Of a stretch of 64,000 bases of DNA, positions 13,601 to 24,846 are shown one piece after another; within the stretch, counting starts at the first letter, position 1; each line of letters begins with the position of its first letter. The translations under genes and the position numbers were made by a program. The DNA is from Anadara kagoshimensis (Eukaryota; Mollusca; Bivalvia; Arcoida; Arcidae). The stretch is from NCBI GenBank assembly GCA_021292105.1, contig CM037870.1, positions 48,290,508 through 48,354,507 on the forward strand. Reading direction: 5' to 3'. The notes beneath the pieces are model-generated. The model saw only the letters and a list, made by a program, of their open reading frames with translations, was not told the origin of the DNA and ran no database searches.

Positions 13601-15845
13601 ATAAACCGATCCACGATAAATATTTAAATTAAAGGTCAAACGGACAGGTCAATGTTGTTTACCTATATCTGGAACGTTTTCACCTTGGAACAAACTTGGT
13701 TTACATACAAAAAGTACTTCGTAACATGTTCAATATTTTCTAAGTGTGAAAACTTAAATTAAACATCTGTAACATATGGTGTTTATGTATTTTCAATTTT
13801 TGTCCTAAATCTGAAGTTCTTAAGAGTTGCAAAGTAAATTAATAATATAAACATATTTTAGTTAGTGACTTATTTGAAATATAAGAGAAAAGAGCTTTTA
13901 GTGCTGCAGCAATTATTATGGCATATGGATTTCAATCTTTGAAAAAATAGCTCATGGCAAATGAAAATGTACTACCTGATCATACAGACAGCTGCACTGA
14001 TACAACAAAACAAGCACACAGTCACAATTATGACAGGAAAAACAACAATAACAACAACAGCAATTTCAGACCTGGCAGTACATAGTATCTGTATTGTTTG
14101 AACAATATTGAATTATCACTTTACTATTTGTACTGGGTCTATTTGATTATTCCAACTATCTTGAAGACGCATCAGTTTGCAAACCATAAACCATTGTCAA
14201 AATATGAAATGCATGAGGTAGCTTGCAATGTGTCTCCTTTCACTGGAAACATGTTATTGCTGCTTGTTTGACACCAACTACACAAATGTTTTCGCCAAAA
14301 GGTTCTGTGCTTTTGTTAGTGTTTATTTTGTGTTATTAAAATGTTCTGTTCTTAACAATACCAAATACTTTAAAAATATATGTTACATGGACGCATGTCT
14401 TCACATCTCAAACCATTAGTTCTTTTATAGCACAAGATTTTAACATTTTTAAATTGTAAAAGAGTAAATAGAATGAAATCTAATTACTTTACAAGACCTT
14501 GGGCACTTTAACCATCAGGTCGAGTGCTCATACATTTTCGGTAGCAGTATGATATGCAGACTAAGAACAATATACGAATTTTCAAAATTATGTTTTATGG
14601 TTAGAAACAAAATTATTTTGAATGTTAACAACATGGACGAATTTATTGCACAGATATATTATAGGCTTTATATATTTCTTTGATATTATTTTTGACATCT
14701 TAAAAAATGAAGATGGAAAGAATTAATTATGTTGGAGGTAATCAAAACCAATCTTACCAAGAACGGATAAAACAGAACATGACAATGTATTAAGATGCTT
14801 CAAAAATAAACACCTACCTTTGCTTGCCCTCTCTATACCCCCTCTCTCAATTTAGATTTTTTAAGGAGAACAATATCCAATACTATTAACATTATATGAC
14901 ATGACCGTTTATTTTCACATCTCATTACTTTTACAACCAATAGTCAAATATCTTCCATCTTTTGTTCTGTGATAAAAATTATTAAAAAAACAAACGTTTG
15001 TAACAGTTTGGTGACTTTGAACATTTGCCAGCAAATGTTACTACAATTTGTGATTTTTTTACCTGCAAAAATCACTAAAGAGTAACTATTGCAGCCTTAA
15101 TTAAATTTCCAATTTCCAAAAGATTTCGGGATTGACACATATTTAAATTGTCATTCACGAATACGGAAATACACAATTTGTTTTATTGTCCAGATTTTTG
15201 CAAATATATTTAATTGGCAAGATTCTGTATTGTCTTTGAGTTTGTTCTTGCTCTGTTCAGACAATTTTTTTTTATCTTCCACTTCTAAATGTTTCACATC
15301 ATATATAAGTTCTGTTGCCTTTTTAGTGTTAATTTTGTGCTTTTAAAGTATTCTGTAGTAATGCTTTTAAATATGACATTGACATTTGTTTTTCACTTTT
15401 GCGACCATCAGTCAAAATTACCCACCATTAGTTCTTTGATGGTAAAAAATTTAACATTAAGTTATAACTAGAAAGTAGAACGAGTCCTGCGCACTTCAAT
15501 TCTGATTTTTAGTGCACACACATGCATGACCAGTACAATATACAGAATAAGAGCAATAGTCGCGCCATTTCCGAAAACAGCAACATGTTATACGAATTGC
15601 TTATCATATTCTTAGATTTTATTCGAATCTGCCAGAACTTGTAAAACTATGTTTCATGAGTAGAAAATGTAATGATGTTGAATGTTAACAATAGTAATTA
15701 TTTCATTTGCCAGATGTATTGAAGTATCTATTTCTTCAATATTATTTTTGGCAGCTTTAAATCAAGTTGGGCAGAATAAATTATATTTGATTGAAACAAA
15801 ACTGATATTACCATGAGCTCATAAAACAAAAAAGTAAACCAAAAC

Positions 15846-15890
<45 letters not shown>

Positions 15891-18800
15891 TTGAAATTTG
15901 TTTATCTTGTTTTTGTACGAGGATATGAAGTTTTGAGCAATACCGAATACTATTATAATTACATGTATATAATGACACAGAGGGGTTTGTTTTCACGTTT
16001 CAGCATTTTTGCGACCATTAGTCAAGTATTCTCCAACCCTTTGTTTTCTGATAAAAAAGAGGAAGCGCGCGTGGAAAAGTTTGGTTTATTTTTACATTTG
16101 ACAACAGTTATTACTGAAATTTGTTTTTTTTTCACTGGGAAACAATCACTTCAAGAGTAACTATTACAGCCTTAATCATCAAAAACAAACACACTAATCC
16201 ATGTTCGAAACAAATTCCAAATGAATTTTCAAATTTCCAAAATATTTTAGGATTGACATGCATTTATATTTTCCTTCACGAATAGGGAAATATACGATTG
16301 GTTTTATTGTTAAAATCTTTTCTAATATTTTAAATTGGTCAGATTTTGTAGTGTCATTGATTTTGCTCTTGATCTAAATGAGATATTTCCTTACTTCTTT
16401 GTTTTCGGCCAAATTTTAACTGCATAAACTACTAATAAGTTATGACATGACATGGCATGCAAACAATTTTAAAATAACAATTATGTTAAAAACAACATTA
16501 CAGAAACTAAATAAATGTTAAAAACTACGGATGAAACTAATTTACGCCATGTTTGTTATAGGCGGAAGGTGCGGATAATAGTCTGCAGTCTAGCGACCCT
16601 GAAGCATGGCAGCAGTTGGCAGATGCCATGACGCCATCGATAGTAAAGGTGGTAGAATTCGCCAAAGGCGTGCCTGGATTTCTGCAGGTAAGTCAAAATT
16701 GCTGCGAACGAGTTATGCCAGTGATGGAATGCTAACCAATTATTCATTTCCGCCACTGCGTCGTTTTTTGATACGCAGAAATGGATGCAAAATAGAATTA
16801 ATTATGTATGTTTGAAAGCAAATATATATTTTTTTCGTTGTTTTTTGGTAAAAAATTCATAAAATTATTTTTGACACATGCTTCATTTTAATATGGTAGA
16901 TAATAAATATTGCGTTTTAGATAGTAGTCAGGGGAATTGCATTAAAACATTTGAGTAAACCATGCACGATGTTCCATATACTTTAAATTAAGAACGAAAT
17001 TGAATTTTGAAATAAATGTTATAAATTTAAACCATACATACCTTTCATTTCCAAAATGTTGAATATTTATACGAAGATGAATCTTCCGTTTCGCATTCTT
17101 ACAATAATTTATGTGAGTGGTAATGTCGTTCACCCCATCATCATCATCATCATAGCAGCATCAGCAGCATCAATTATTTTGATAAGAATATAAATACATT
17201 TTCATTTGTTATAATAAATATATTCTTTTTGAATATCAAAATTAAAAAAATTTTTTTGAAAAAGAAATTGCTGAACTGTTTCTAATTTGTGTTCATTTTA
17301 CCTGCCTCAAAGATATCAAGTGATTATAAACATCTGTATAATTGTTCATGGTAGTTTTTGTTGCATAATTGTAGTGCTTAAATGTTGTTTTTTGCCTTTT
17401 CATTCAACGACAATTTACAAATACTTGCAAAGTTATTGCATTGATTAATGGTACTTGCAATATGGACCAAGTTCTTCAAAATTAAAGTATCTGAACTAGT
17501 TGGTTAGACTAAAAACAAACATACTAATAAATTTATGTAGAGCAAATTAGTATCTTCTGTATTGAGCATTACAAATGGTTTACATTTATGTATTCTATTA
17601 TTATTGTTAAAAAGAAGTGATTTAAGTCTACATAATGAATATATTTTGATAATAATTTTAATTTTCATTACCCATTTAGTTAACCTAAGGGAGCTTTGAG
17701 CCACTGGATCCTGGGTGCCAAAGATGTTTTTGGCATTTACCAATTTTCGTAATTTCAAAGCAATTCTTACCTTTCTTTGATCTCTCTGCATCCAATATAT
17801 TGGGAACGTTTTCCTTAATAAAAAAGACAAAGCATATATTTCACAAAAAGTCAAATCCTAGTGCTTATTTCCAAATTTGTCTAATTATTTCTTATACTCA
17901 AAGTGGGTCATAATGGAAACACATATTTTCCTCTGGCTTTGAAAATGGTAATTGAAAAATTCTGTTCTTGGATAGAAACCCAAACCAACTGCATTCTTAT
18001 CAGTCCTATCAGCTACTGAACAATGGCTGCAAAAAAGCAGGTGCCTGGACAGATGAAATCTAATGATACATAAAGGCCACTGATCCCTCAAACCACTGGT
18101 CATACTAGCCAACGCGATCATTTATGCACATATTTTATCGGCAAATAAATATTCACATGTCTTGTCCAATATTATCTTTAAACTTTATGCTTTAAAGATT
18201 GTTAGAGTTTAAACACTCTTTTTACGCATTGAACTTTATTGTTTTTAGAAAAAAAGTTTAACAGGATTTATATAGTTGCAAAGACCTATTTTAGACCTAT
18301 TTTATGTCATTTTAAATGATGCATTTAAATACTTGTTTCGACCATTTTAGTGTTAATCAGAAAAACGTCAAAAATTTAACTGTGTGCAGTCATGGAAATG
18401 TATATTTGCAAGAGACAAATTAAGATAAAGATTATGCTACTGTTAAGTAGCTTGATTAAATCTAGCATAGTTAGGTTCATTTAAAAACCAAGAAAAACTA
18501 GCTTGACTTGAGGCTTGTTTTTTCTCTACGGAGCATAGACTAAAACACTTTGAAATAAAGTAGCAGAGATGTTGGATTTTTTTTAAGCCATCACAGGTAC
18601 ATGTGATAACTAATTTGGTAAAAAGGATTGCGAATCAAACACTAAAAATTCTGCATTTTGAACATTTTAATATATCTGCTTACCTGAATTTTTACACTTT
18701 AAATCCATATATATATTGCAAAGTTAATGGAATGTTTCCAATTGTAATAGAACAAAACAAGCAAGTTTTTGCGAACTTAGCATTTTCTATAAATTCTTAA

Positions 18801-21800
18801 ATTCAGAATTTTGTTCGTATTTTCTGTTTAAAAGATCCTATATCCAGATACTGATCAACATCATTTCCTTATCATTTTACATCAGTAAATGAACAATTAT
18901 TGCAAATAGCAGGTGCTGCTCCAGATGAAATCTAATAATAACGCATTGAGGACAGTGCCCTCAAAGGCAAAGGTCATCAATATAAATTAAAAGCACCTTG
19001 CACATATTTCATCGATAAATAGTGCAAATGACCGTATTGATTAAGTTTAGGCGTACTTTGAATTTATTTGAGATACTTGGAATCTTTTGCAGATACATCA
19101 GATGAAACATTAAACTGTAAAATATTAAATTCTTTTTACGTTTTATCTATAATTGGTGCCAAAAATTGCATAATATTAATCTATGATGGTACACAAATTT
19201 GCTACTAATCTAAATCTGAAAATCTTCAAAAATCAAGGTATACTCCCTCGTGTAAAGCTTTTCAGGGCTAAATTTGGTAACATATTTTTTGGTTCTTAGG
19301 ATATTTTTTCAACTCTTGGAAAAAATGGTTTCACAATTTTGGCCTAAGCACTACTGATCAGGAATTGTATTACGAATCGACCGTATAATACTGTAAAATA
19401 AGCACTGACTATTTTACATCTGAACGTTTTAAAGCACTGACTGAGTATTTTGGAAAATGAACCACAAGTGCTAAAGTTGTAAAATATTTTCATTTATATT
19501 TTAGGTCGTCTTTCATGACATTGCAAAAAAAAATGTTTCATTTTGTTCTAATGATTGGCTTGCGTAATTTTCACTATTATTCTTGTTTCAGTATTTTGGA
19601 AATATTTTGTTAACCTCTATTCCGTTTTCATAGATTATTTTTAATTAACTTGAAATCTCCATTTCTTGATATTGTGTTTCTGAAAAAAAGGTATTTTTTT
19701 TACATATCTATGTACCCTTTATATGATGCAAATTTAATAGGGATTGATAAATTTATAATTACTGGCCTTTTGCTTCTTTTAAATTTTTTATGCAAAAGTA
19801 GCACATAGAAGAGGTATGCTAAATGGTAAATATAATATTATGAATGCATAAATCCTTTGTGGTCTCACATTAGTAGTAGACCTATGAATATTGCTTGTAT
19901 ACAATGCAAGAGGAAGCTAACTAGACTAGTTGATGCATAATGACATTTGTATGCTCAAATAAACAAAGATGGATGAAAAACATAATTTGTTTCTGCTAAA
20001 CTTATTTACGTTTTCCTACTTCCCGTGTCCAATACATATTAATCAGCTTTGAACTCTTGACCTCAAGTAATAACTACTCCCTGGTCATTAGATATGCATT
20101 TGCATGTTAGCCTCCAGATTATAATAAAGCTGTGCATACAATGGAGGTTTCAAAATGAAACGTGATCACGCAGTTATTGTCTCATAAGTTTGAAAAAAGG
20201 ATATTTACGAGCTTTAGTACAAAGCTTCAATTTACTCTCTTTGTGCGTCAGAGCAATATCACTTACTGGTCAAGATTTAGACTATTGAAATAGACCTGTT
20301 AAATTTGTTTGGTATAGATTAATTGTTTTAAATACATAAAATGTTCTCTTGTCGTTTATTAAATAAATAGGCGATATTGAAACGTAAATTTTTTAATGAG
20401 TTTAACAAAGTATTTTTGGAGTTGGGAGATATATCTCATTAAGTAATTAGGTAGAGCCTTTATATGTGGAGCACCATGAGATGTTTGTTTCCAATATGCA
20501 TAAATTAACATACCCCGATGTAAATATATAAATATTTCTCAAATAAAGCAAAATCAAACATACTTATCCATGTTAAAATTTTATTCAATTAGTTAGAAAA
20601 AATATTACTGTCCTATGTTTTAGATTCAGATTATAATTGATTATTATTTTGTATCAGGCGTGTAAATGAAAATAAAAAATTAAGCACAAATGTATATAGT
20701 TCTGGTTTAAGAATATCATTCTTATGGGTTATTTTGTTTTCTTTATTTCCTTTATTGGAATATTTTACCTTCTAGGAAAACGATGTTTTAAGGCCGTTTA
20801 ATGCTGTGACATTAACATGGGTATAATATGTTATTTTGCCCAACATTTGTATTTTTCTCAAATGCATCATTTGCCAATTTAGCAATCCCAAATGTCTCTC
20901 ATCGCAAAACATAAACATCACAATGAATTTTATTATTAAATATTTTATTAATTAACATTATGTTAATGATTAAACTTATTATATTTTCATTTCAGTTTTT
21001 GATCGTATTGTCATTACAGTTTTGGTAATTAATTAATAAACTTATTTATTTTTTAATTTCAGCTTTTTGTGGATGACCAGATATTGTTGTTGAAATCATG
21101 TTGTATGGAAATAATGTGTTTACGTGCTTCATGTCGGTACGACAGCGAAAAGGAAACTTTAACTATGAACAATGGAATGACTTTACACAAGTCACAAGTT
21201 AAGTCTGATGGACTTGGGGTTCTTGTGGAACCAATTTTCGAATTTGCCGTTGGATTAGCAAGACTAAACTTAGATAAGACTGAAATAGCTTTACTAGCCG
21301 CCGTGTTATTAATCCAATCAGGTAAGATTTATAACATTAATTTGTCTCTTTTATACAATTTAACACTGAACATTGTATTCTTGGCTTAAGTGTTATATTA
21401 CCTTATTTTAAAGTTGATTATCTCCTAGGAATTTTGTATGTAATATTGCTTTCTGAAACATAATGTCACTTTTCACTGTTGTAAAACATAAGTGAACTTA
21501 TGGTATCAACATTTAAAACCAACAAGTTTTTGATGATTCAAAAATTGCTATATTGACAGAAAATTAAAATATAGAAATTCAAATTATATACCTCTCCACA
21601 AAAGCGGAACAACATATTTTAGTTATGGTAATAGTTTAATATTTTTAATGATTTTGTAATTGTTCTATTAATTATAAAACAATATCATTAAGACTTGCAA
21701 TACCATCTTTGAAAATATAAAAAGAGTCAATTAGTCTTTTTTTAATGATTCTTTAGTAAAACATTTCACGATTCTTTAATAAAACATTCCACGATTCTTT

Positions 21801-22975
21801 AGTAAAACATTTCATGATTCTTTAGTAAAACATTCCACGATTTTATTAAAACATTCCACGGTTCTTTAGTAAAACAATTCCCGATTCTTTAGTAAAACAT
21901 TCCACGATTCTTTAGTCAAACATTTCACGATTCTTTCGTCAAACATTCCATGATTCTTTAGTAAAAAAAAATTTTTAAAAAAAAGAGTTAGTTAACCATA
22001 CCTACATTGTTCACAAACTGTGTATGTTTATCTTGTGTCTCTTTTTGTTATTGACTGTCTCGGCTGCTGCCAAGTACATGGTGTTCAGTTACAAATTATT
22101 CCATATATATACTAATGAATATAATGCTAGAGAGAATATTACTACTCGATTCATAAAACAAATGTTCATTATTATATATATTAGACTCAGGAATATCGAA
22201 TCAAATTAACCAACTTATTTTCGGTTTCTTTGGCAACATAACGTTACGGTATTATATTTCCAGTATCAAATAGTAATAAAATGTCTATCATTTACATAGA
22301 TGTTTATGTTCACTAACCAATACATAACACATGTATGTATACGTATGTATCTATACGACAATTACTGTCTGCCTTGGTACTACAACAGACTTAAATAAAA
22401 AACAGATATTTTTTCCATATATTTTCCTCATTTCAACATCTTAAAAGATATTTGAATTTACAAAATTTTGGTCCGAGCACTATTGATAGGGAATTTTATT
22501 TCGAAAAGACTGTCTAGTTCTATTAAATTAAAACAAATTTTTAATAATATTCTTGACCCATATTTGCATTATATAGTCTTCCATGTTTTTAAAAACTCTG
22601 CCAAAATATCACTGACAGAGTATAGTAGTTTGCCGGTATATCTATGATGTCATAAATACGTAGTAGACTTATTATTATCACAATCAATAATTTGTATTTT
22701 ATATTCCATTTGCAGATCGTTCTGGACTCAAGGAGCCAGAAGCTGTAGAGAAAATCCAAGATGCCATTTTAGGTGCTTTTAAACGATATGTTGCTGAGAA
22801 AAGACCAGATCAGCCAGTACACTGGGCAAAGATTCTGATGAAGGTTACTGATTTGAGGACAATCAGCACTAGACATGCTGAACGTGTTCTGTGTATTAGA
22901 CTTGATAACTCGGGTGAAATCCCTCCGCATTTGTTAGACTTATTTAATGAAGGCCAAAGCCAGGAGTTCTTCTAA
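1..22975 (+). CDS. THR: Thyroid hormone receptor (NR1A nuclear receptor), 3' part of gene, 7 exons
   Basis: Ligand-regulated nuclear transcription factor of the thyroid hormone receptor family. Exons 1-226, 7458-7573, 9215-9356, 12071-12276, 16562-16687, 21063-21321 and 22716-22975 join in frame into 444 residues plus stop (1335 bp). Residues below are counted from the first base of the window. Zinc finger 1 cysteines are 93, 96, 110 and 113 with P-box CEGCKG; finger 2 cysteines are 129, 135, 145 and 148. The core [11 protein letters not shown] and the hinge motif [10 protein letters not shown] are typical of TR. The ligand-binding domain carries [21 protein letters not shown] and helix 12 PPHLLDLF. 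The 5' end (start codon, rest of A/B domain) is outside the window. RXR is the usual partner in this family. All introns are GT-AG. Assignment to TR rather than RAR or EcR rests on the DBD core and hinge wording; confidence is high. Confidence 0.93.
227..7457 (+). other. THR intron 1 (7.2 kb)
   Basis: No exon-like reading frame was recognised. It holds (TC)n at 326-378, poly(T) at 625-655, (GA)n at 1710-1736, (AAAT)n near 2025-2047, an inverted-repeat element at 3339-3591, an ERE-like palindrome at 4028-4040 and (AAT)n at 6555-6584. The remainder is AT-rich unique sequence. Confidence 0.7.
3339..3591. mobile_element. MITE with ~50 bp terminal inverted repeats
   Basis: The left arm starts CCCAGTTTCACAATCATTCC and continues TTAGCTAAGATTTTCCTTAAC. 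The right arm (3540-3590) is its reverse complement with few changes. A degraded relative (AAGATTTTCCTTAAC) occurs near 50695. Confidence 0.8.
7458..7573 (+). CDS. THR: THR exon 2: first zinc finger
   Basis: The acceptor is TTTACAG|GG and the donor is AAG|GTATGT. It encodes the segment ending CMTCEGCK, with the C-x2-C-x13-C-x2-C spacing of nuclear receptor finger 1. The exon breaks directly after the P-box lysine, as expected for this family. It starts in phase 1 and ends in phase 0. Confidence 0.93.
7574..9214 (+). other. THR intron 2
   Basis: GT-AG intron between the two zinc-finger exons. Apart from a (GA)n run at 8605-8633 I see no structured element. Short ORFs here are AT-rich noise. 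Confidence 0.7.
9215..9356 (+). CDS. THR: THR exon 3: second zinc finger
   Basis: The acceptor is ATTTGCAG|GGA and the donor is GATT|GTAAGC. It encodes 47 residues from [10 protein letters not shown] to NVGMALD. Finger 2 spacing is C-x5-C-x9-C-x2-C. The family motif NQCQxCRFxKC is present. It ends in phase 1; the split codon gives Leu with the next exon. Confidence 0.94.
9357..12070 (+). other. THR intron 3
   Basis: Contains a small perfect hairpin around 9390-9421, an everted half-site pair at 9683-9699, a DR1-like site at 10146-10158 and (CA)n at 10608-10644. No coding evidence was found. Confidence 0.7.
12071..12276 (+). CDS. THR: THR exon 4: hinge (D domain)
   Basis: The acceptor is TATTTCAG|TG and the donor is GAG|GTAAGG. 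It encodes residues 162-230, starting [20 protein letters not shown], which closely parallels the vertebrate TR C-terminal extension and hinge. The stretch is strongly basic and probably includes a nuclear localisation signal. Its second half is acidic and Ser/Thr-rich and probably leads into helix 1. It ends in phase 0. Confidence 0.92.
13416..13672. mobile_element. 257 bp MITE carrying AGGTCA half-sites in its ends
   Basis: The left end is AGGTAAACAACATTGACCTG; the right end is its reverse complement. Homology between arms reaches about 45 bases. The right arm holds AGGTCA-aacggac-AGGTCA and the left arm the inverted pair. A truncated copy is at 32810-33006. Confidence 0.8.
14280..16375. 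repeat. Diverged 1.0-1.1 kb tandem duplication in THR intron 4
   Basis: Two units, about 14280-15260 and 15286-16375, share ordered blocks: GTTCTGT...TTTTGTTAGTG, CCATTAGTTCTTT, AATGTTAACAA, AGAGTAACTATT-CAGCCTTAAT, GGGATTGACA and TTGTTTTATTGT. A separate R1-type fragment (ATCAAAAACAAACACACTAA) interrupts the second unit near 16178. Confidence 0.7.
16562..16687 (+). CDS. THR: THR exon 5: start of ligand-binding domain (helix 3)
   Basis: The acceptor is TTGTTATAG|GCG and the donor is CAG|GTAAGT. It encodes 42 residues including [18 protein letters not shown], aligned with TR helix 3. Lys259 (window count) stands where vertebrate TR-beta has Arg282. Both ends are phase 0. Confidence 0.91.
16688..21062 (+). 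other. THR intron 5
   Basis: Holds two diverged copies of a local repeat (about 17940-18180 and 18800-19040; shared words GCAGGTGC, AGATGAAATCTAAT and a TTTATC/TCATCG block) and a copy of the R2 satellite-like unit near 19160-19420. A 116-codon minus-strand ORF at 17504-17854 is judged noise. Confidence 0.6.
21063..21321 (+). CDS. THR: THR exon 6: ligand-binding domain core
   Basis: The acceptor is AATTTCAG|CTT and the donor is TCAG|GTAAGA. It encodes 86 residues with the nuclear receptor signature [19 protein letters not shown]. Arg293, Arg297 and Asn308 sit at the positions of TR-beta Arg316, Arg320 and Asn331. It ends in phase 1. Confidence 0.93.
21322..22715 (+). other. THR intron 6
   Basis: Contains a 23 bp minisatellite (21745-21965) and an R2-family fragment near 22420-22520. 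Otherwise AT-rich with no coding signal. Confidence 0.65.
21745..21965. repeat. 23 bp minisatellite, about 9-10 units
   Basis: Unit CACGATTCTTTAGTAAAACATTC with scattered substitutions and one shortened unit. It lies within THR intron 6. Confidence 0.85.
22716..22975 (+). CDS. THR: THR exon 7 (last): helices 8-12, AF-2, stop
   Basis: The acceptor is CATTTGCAG|AT. The first codon, completed from the previous exon, gives DRSGL. It encodes [11 protein letters not shown] and His412 (TR-beta His435 position). Helix 12 is [10 protein letters not shown], followed by a tail ending QEFF. The TAA stop is at 22973-22975. The tail is four residues longer than the vertebrate end as I align it. Confidence 0.93.
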
Positions 22976-24567
22976 AACAGTATTTGTGAATGTTGTGTTG
23001 ACAGCTTTAGTGGTGTTTTAGTAGCCAGCTTACTGAGAAACTGACTGTTGGTTTAAATCGCCATCTTTATGTGATATTTATTATTCATCATCCATTGAGT
23101 GCTGATACCATGAAGGTTTTGTTAATTATGTCTTGACAAAGATTGCTTACAACTTTGGTAATATGTCTTGACTAAGATTGCTTAAAACTACGGTATCGTG
23201 ACATGACTTAGATTGCGTTAAACTTTGGTTTCGTTGTTGTATCAAATATTCTTACTAAAATACTTTAAAAGTAAAAGTCTATAGTCAGTTAAATGAACCG
23301 TAATCAGTATCGATGTAATTGTTGTTGTCAAACAAATGACAGGCAGGGTAACTGTATTTGTTAAAATATTATTGAAGTATTTACCTAGCTAAGCTAAACT
23401 TTTGTAAAATGCTTATACTGTGAATGCTAATATAGCTTAACTCGAGTCAGTATTGTATAGTAGATTTAAAGGTCCCCGAAATATTGGTGCAAAAAGCGTT
23501 TAAAAAGCATTTAATGTTTTGAAAGAGAGAAACGTACTTGATACCGTTAGGGAAGTCGCCGCAGGAAGTAAAAGTGCAATATGAACTTTTTTGTGAATAG
23601 AGATACCCGTTGGTCTCTACTTTATAAACATCCGTCTCCATTGACAACTATGATAATATAAAAATGGATGACGTAAAGGACGGCGTGGTAAACAATGATT
23701 AATAGGTTACTTAGTGTCTAGCCTTAATTGAGAATAACTACAGAAGCTTCCGTTAGAAGAAAAAATGAATCAATCTTATTTCGTGACCATGGTATTTTTT
23801 AAAAAATTTTCTTAGAAGTCATTATAATATTTATTTCATTCTTCTTGGATAAAAATAATATTAAAATTTACAAATTTATATTTGTATGTTAATTAATGCA
23901 AATTTACCTTGGACAAAATAATCTCGAAAATTCATTCAAAATATTTAGGTACCAAAATATTCAAAGGATTTTGTCAGTTTAGTTGTATAAGAGAAAATTT
24001 ACATGTAAGCTTAGTATTCATGTTATAGGAGACTAAAATTGTCTGCCAATGGTGCTTAATTGTACATGCCTCGTGTGTAAATAATTCATATGTTTTTAAT
24101 CTTTAATAAGAGGATGATAGTTCGAAAATTATCTCAATTAAATTTTGAATACCAAATATCAAAACAGAATTTTAATTAACTGCTTTAACCATAATTATTT
24201 TCTTAAAACATTTTAAACCTTTGATAAGAAAATAATGGTTCGAAAATTACCTCCAGTTAATTTTTAAATGCCAAATATAAGAAAATAACCGCTTTAGTTA
24301 TCATTATTTTTTCAAAACATCTTAATTGAATTTTAAATAACCGCTTTAAAGATAATTATTTTAAAAAAACCATGATTGGATATTGAATCATCGTTTTAAA
24401 GAGCATTATTTACTTAACATCTTGATGTTGTTTTTTCAGCAATAATGCTTCTTTTAAAATAGTGTATAAAATATTGGTAATGAAATAAACGTTTCAAAAC
24501 AACAGAAAATACATTAAAAATACAAACTATTTATTATTTATTTTTTTCAAATATTTTACAAAATAAA
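22976..24567 (+). other. Probable THR 3' UTR with candidate poly(A) signals
   Basis: No splice or coding signal follows the TAA. The first AATAAA on the plus strand that I found is at 24484-24489, with a second at 24562-24567. Cleavage near 24.5-24.6 kb would give a 3' UTR of about 1.5 kb. The end is inferred from hexamers only. Confidence 0.35.
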
Positions 24568-24660
24568 TTTGAAGACGAACATCTTGTTGCTTATTCCAAC
24601 ACTCAAAGGTAATACTTCAAATTTTTCATTATTTAATATGTACATGGAAACTATTTTAAG

Positions 24661-24846
24661 CTAAGACAACACTTCTTGTTTTCTTGGTCTTCCATATTCG
24701 GAACACCAGCGTACCACATGATATCCACCACTTACAGCTGTGTAGACCATAATGGAATAGAAAAATCTGACATTTTTCGGTAACATTGACGTCAATCCTA
24801 GAATATGGAACATACGAGTTTTATATCCATGGCAATTGAAGAAGTA
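24661..24846 (-). other. Orphan 61-codon reading frame
   Basis: Open on the minus strand from a TGA-bounded start to TAG, encoding YFFNCHGYKTRMFHILGL and further SGGYHVVRWCSEYGRPRK. Composition looks protein-like (Trp, Cys, Tyr, Gly) unlike the AT-rich noise around it. There is no acceptor AG at its 5' edge and no recognised family. It could be an exon remnant or transposon fragment. Confidence 0.2.

Larger units (their letters stand above)
12277..16561 (+). other. THR intron 4
   Basis: Contains an R1-family repeat (13155-13320), a MITE with AGGTCA half-sites (13416-13672) and a diverged 1.0-1.1 kb tandem duplication (about 14280-15260 and 15286-16375) with (TC)n at 15850-15886 inside the second unit. 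Confidence 0.7.

Noticed and set aside
17504..17854. 116-codon minus-strand ORF in THR intron 5
   Set aside because: AT-rich composition (Lys, Ile, Asn, Leu), no domain, and it crosses a local repeat.
21745..21965. CRISPR-like regular repeats (also the 63 bp array)
   Set aside because: Units are contiguous with no spacers, and the DNA is clearly eukaryotic.
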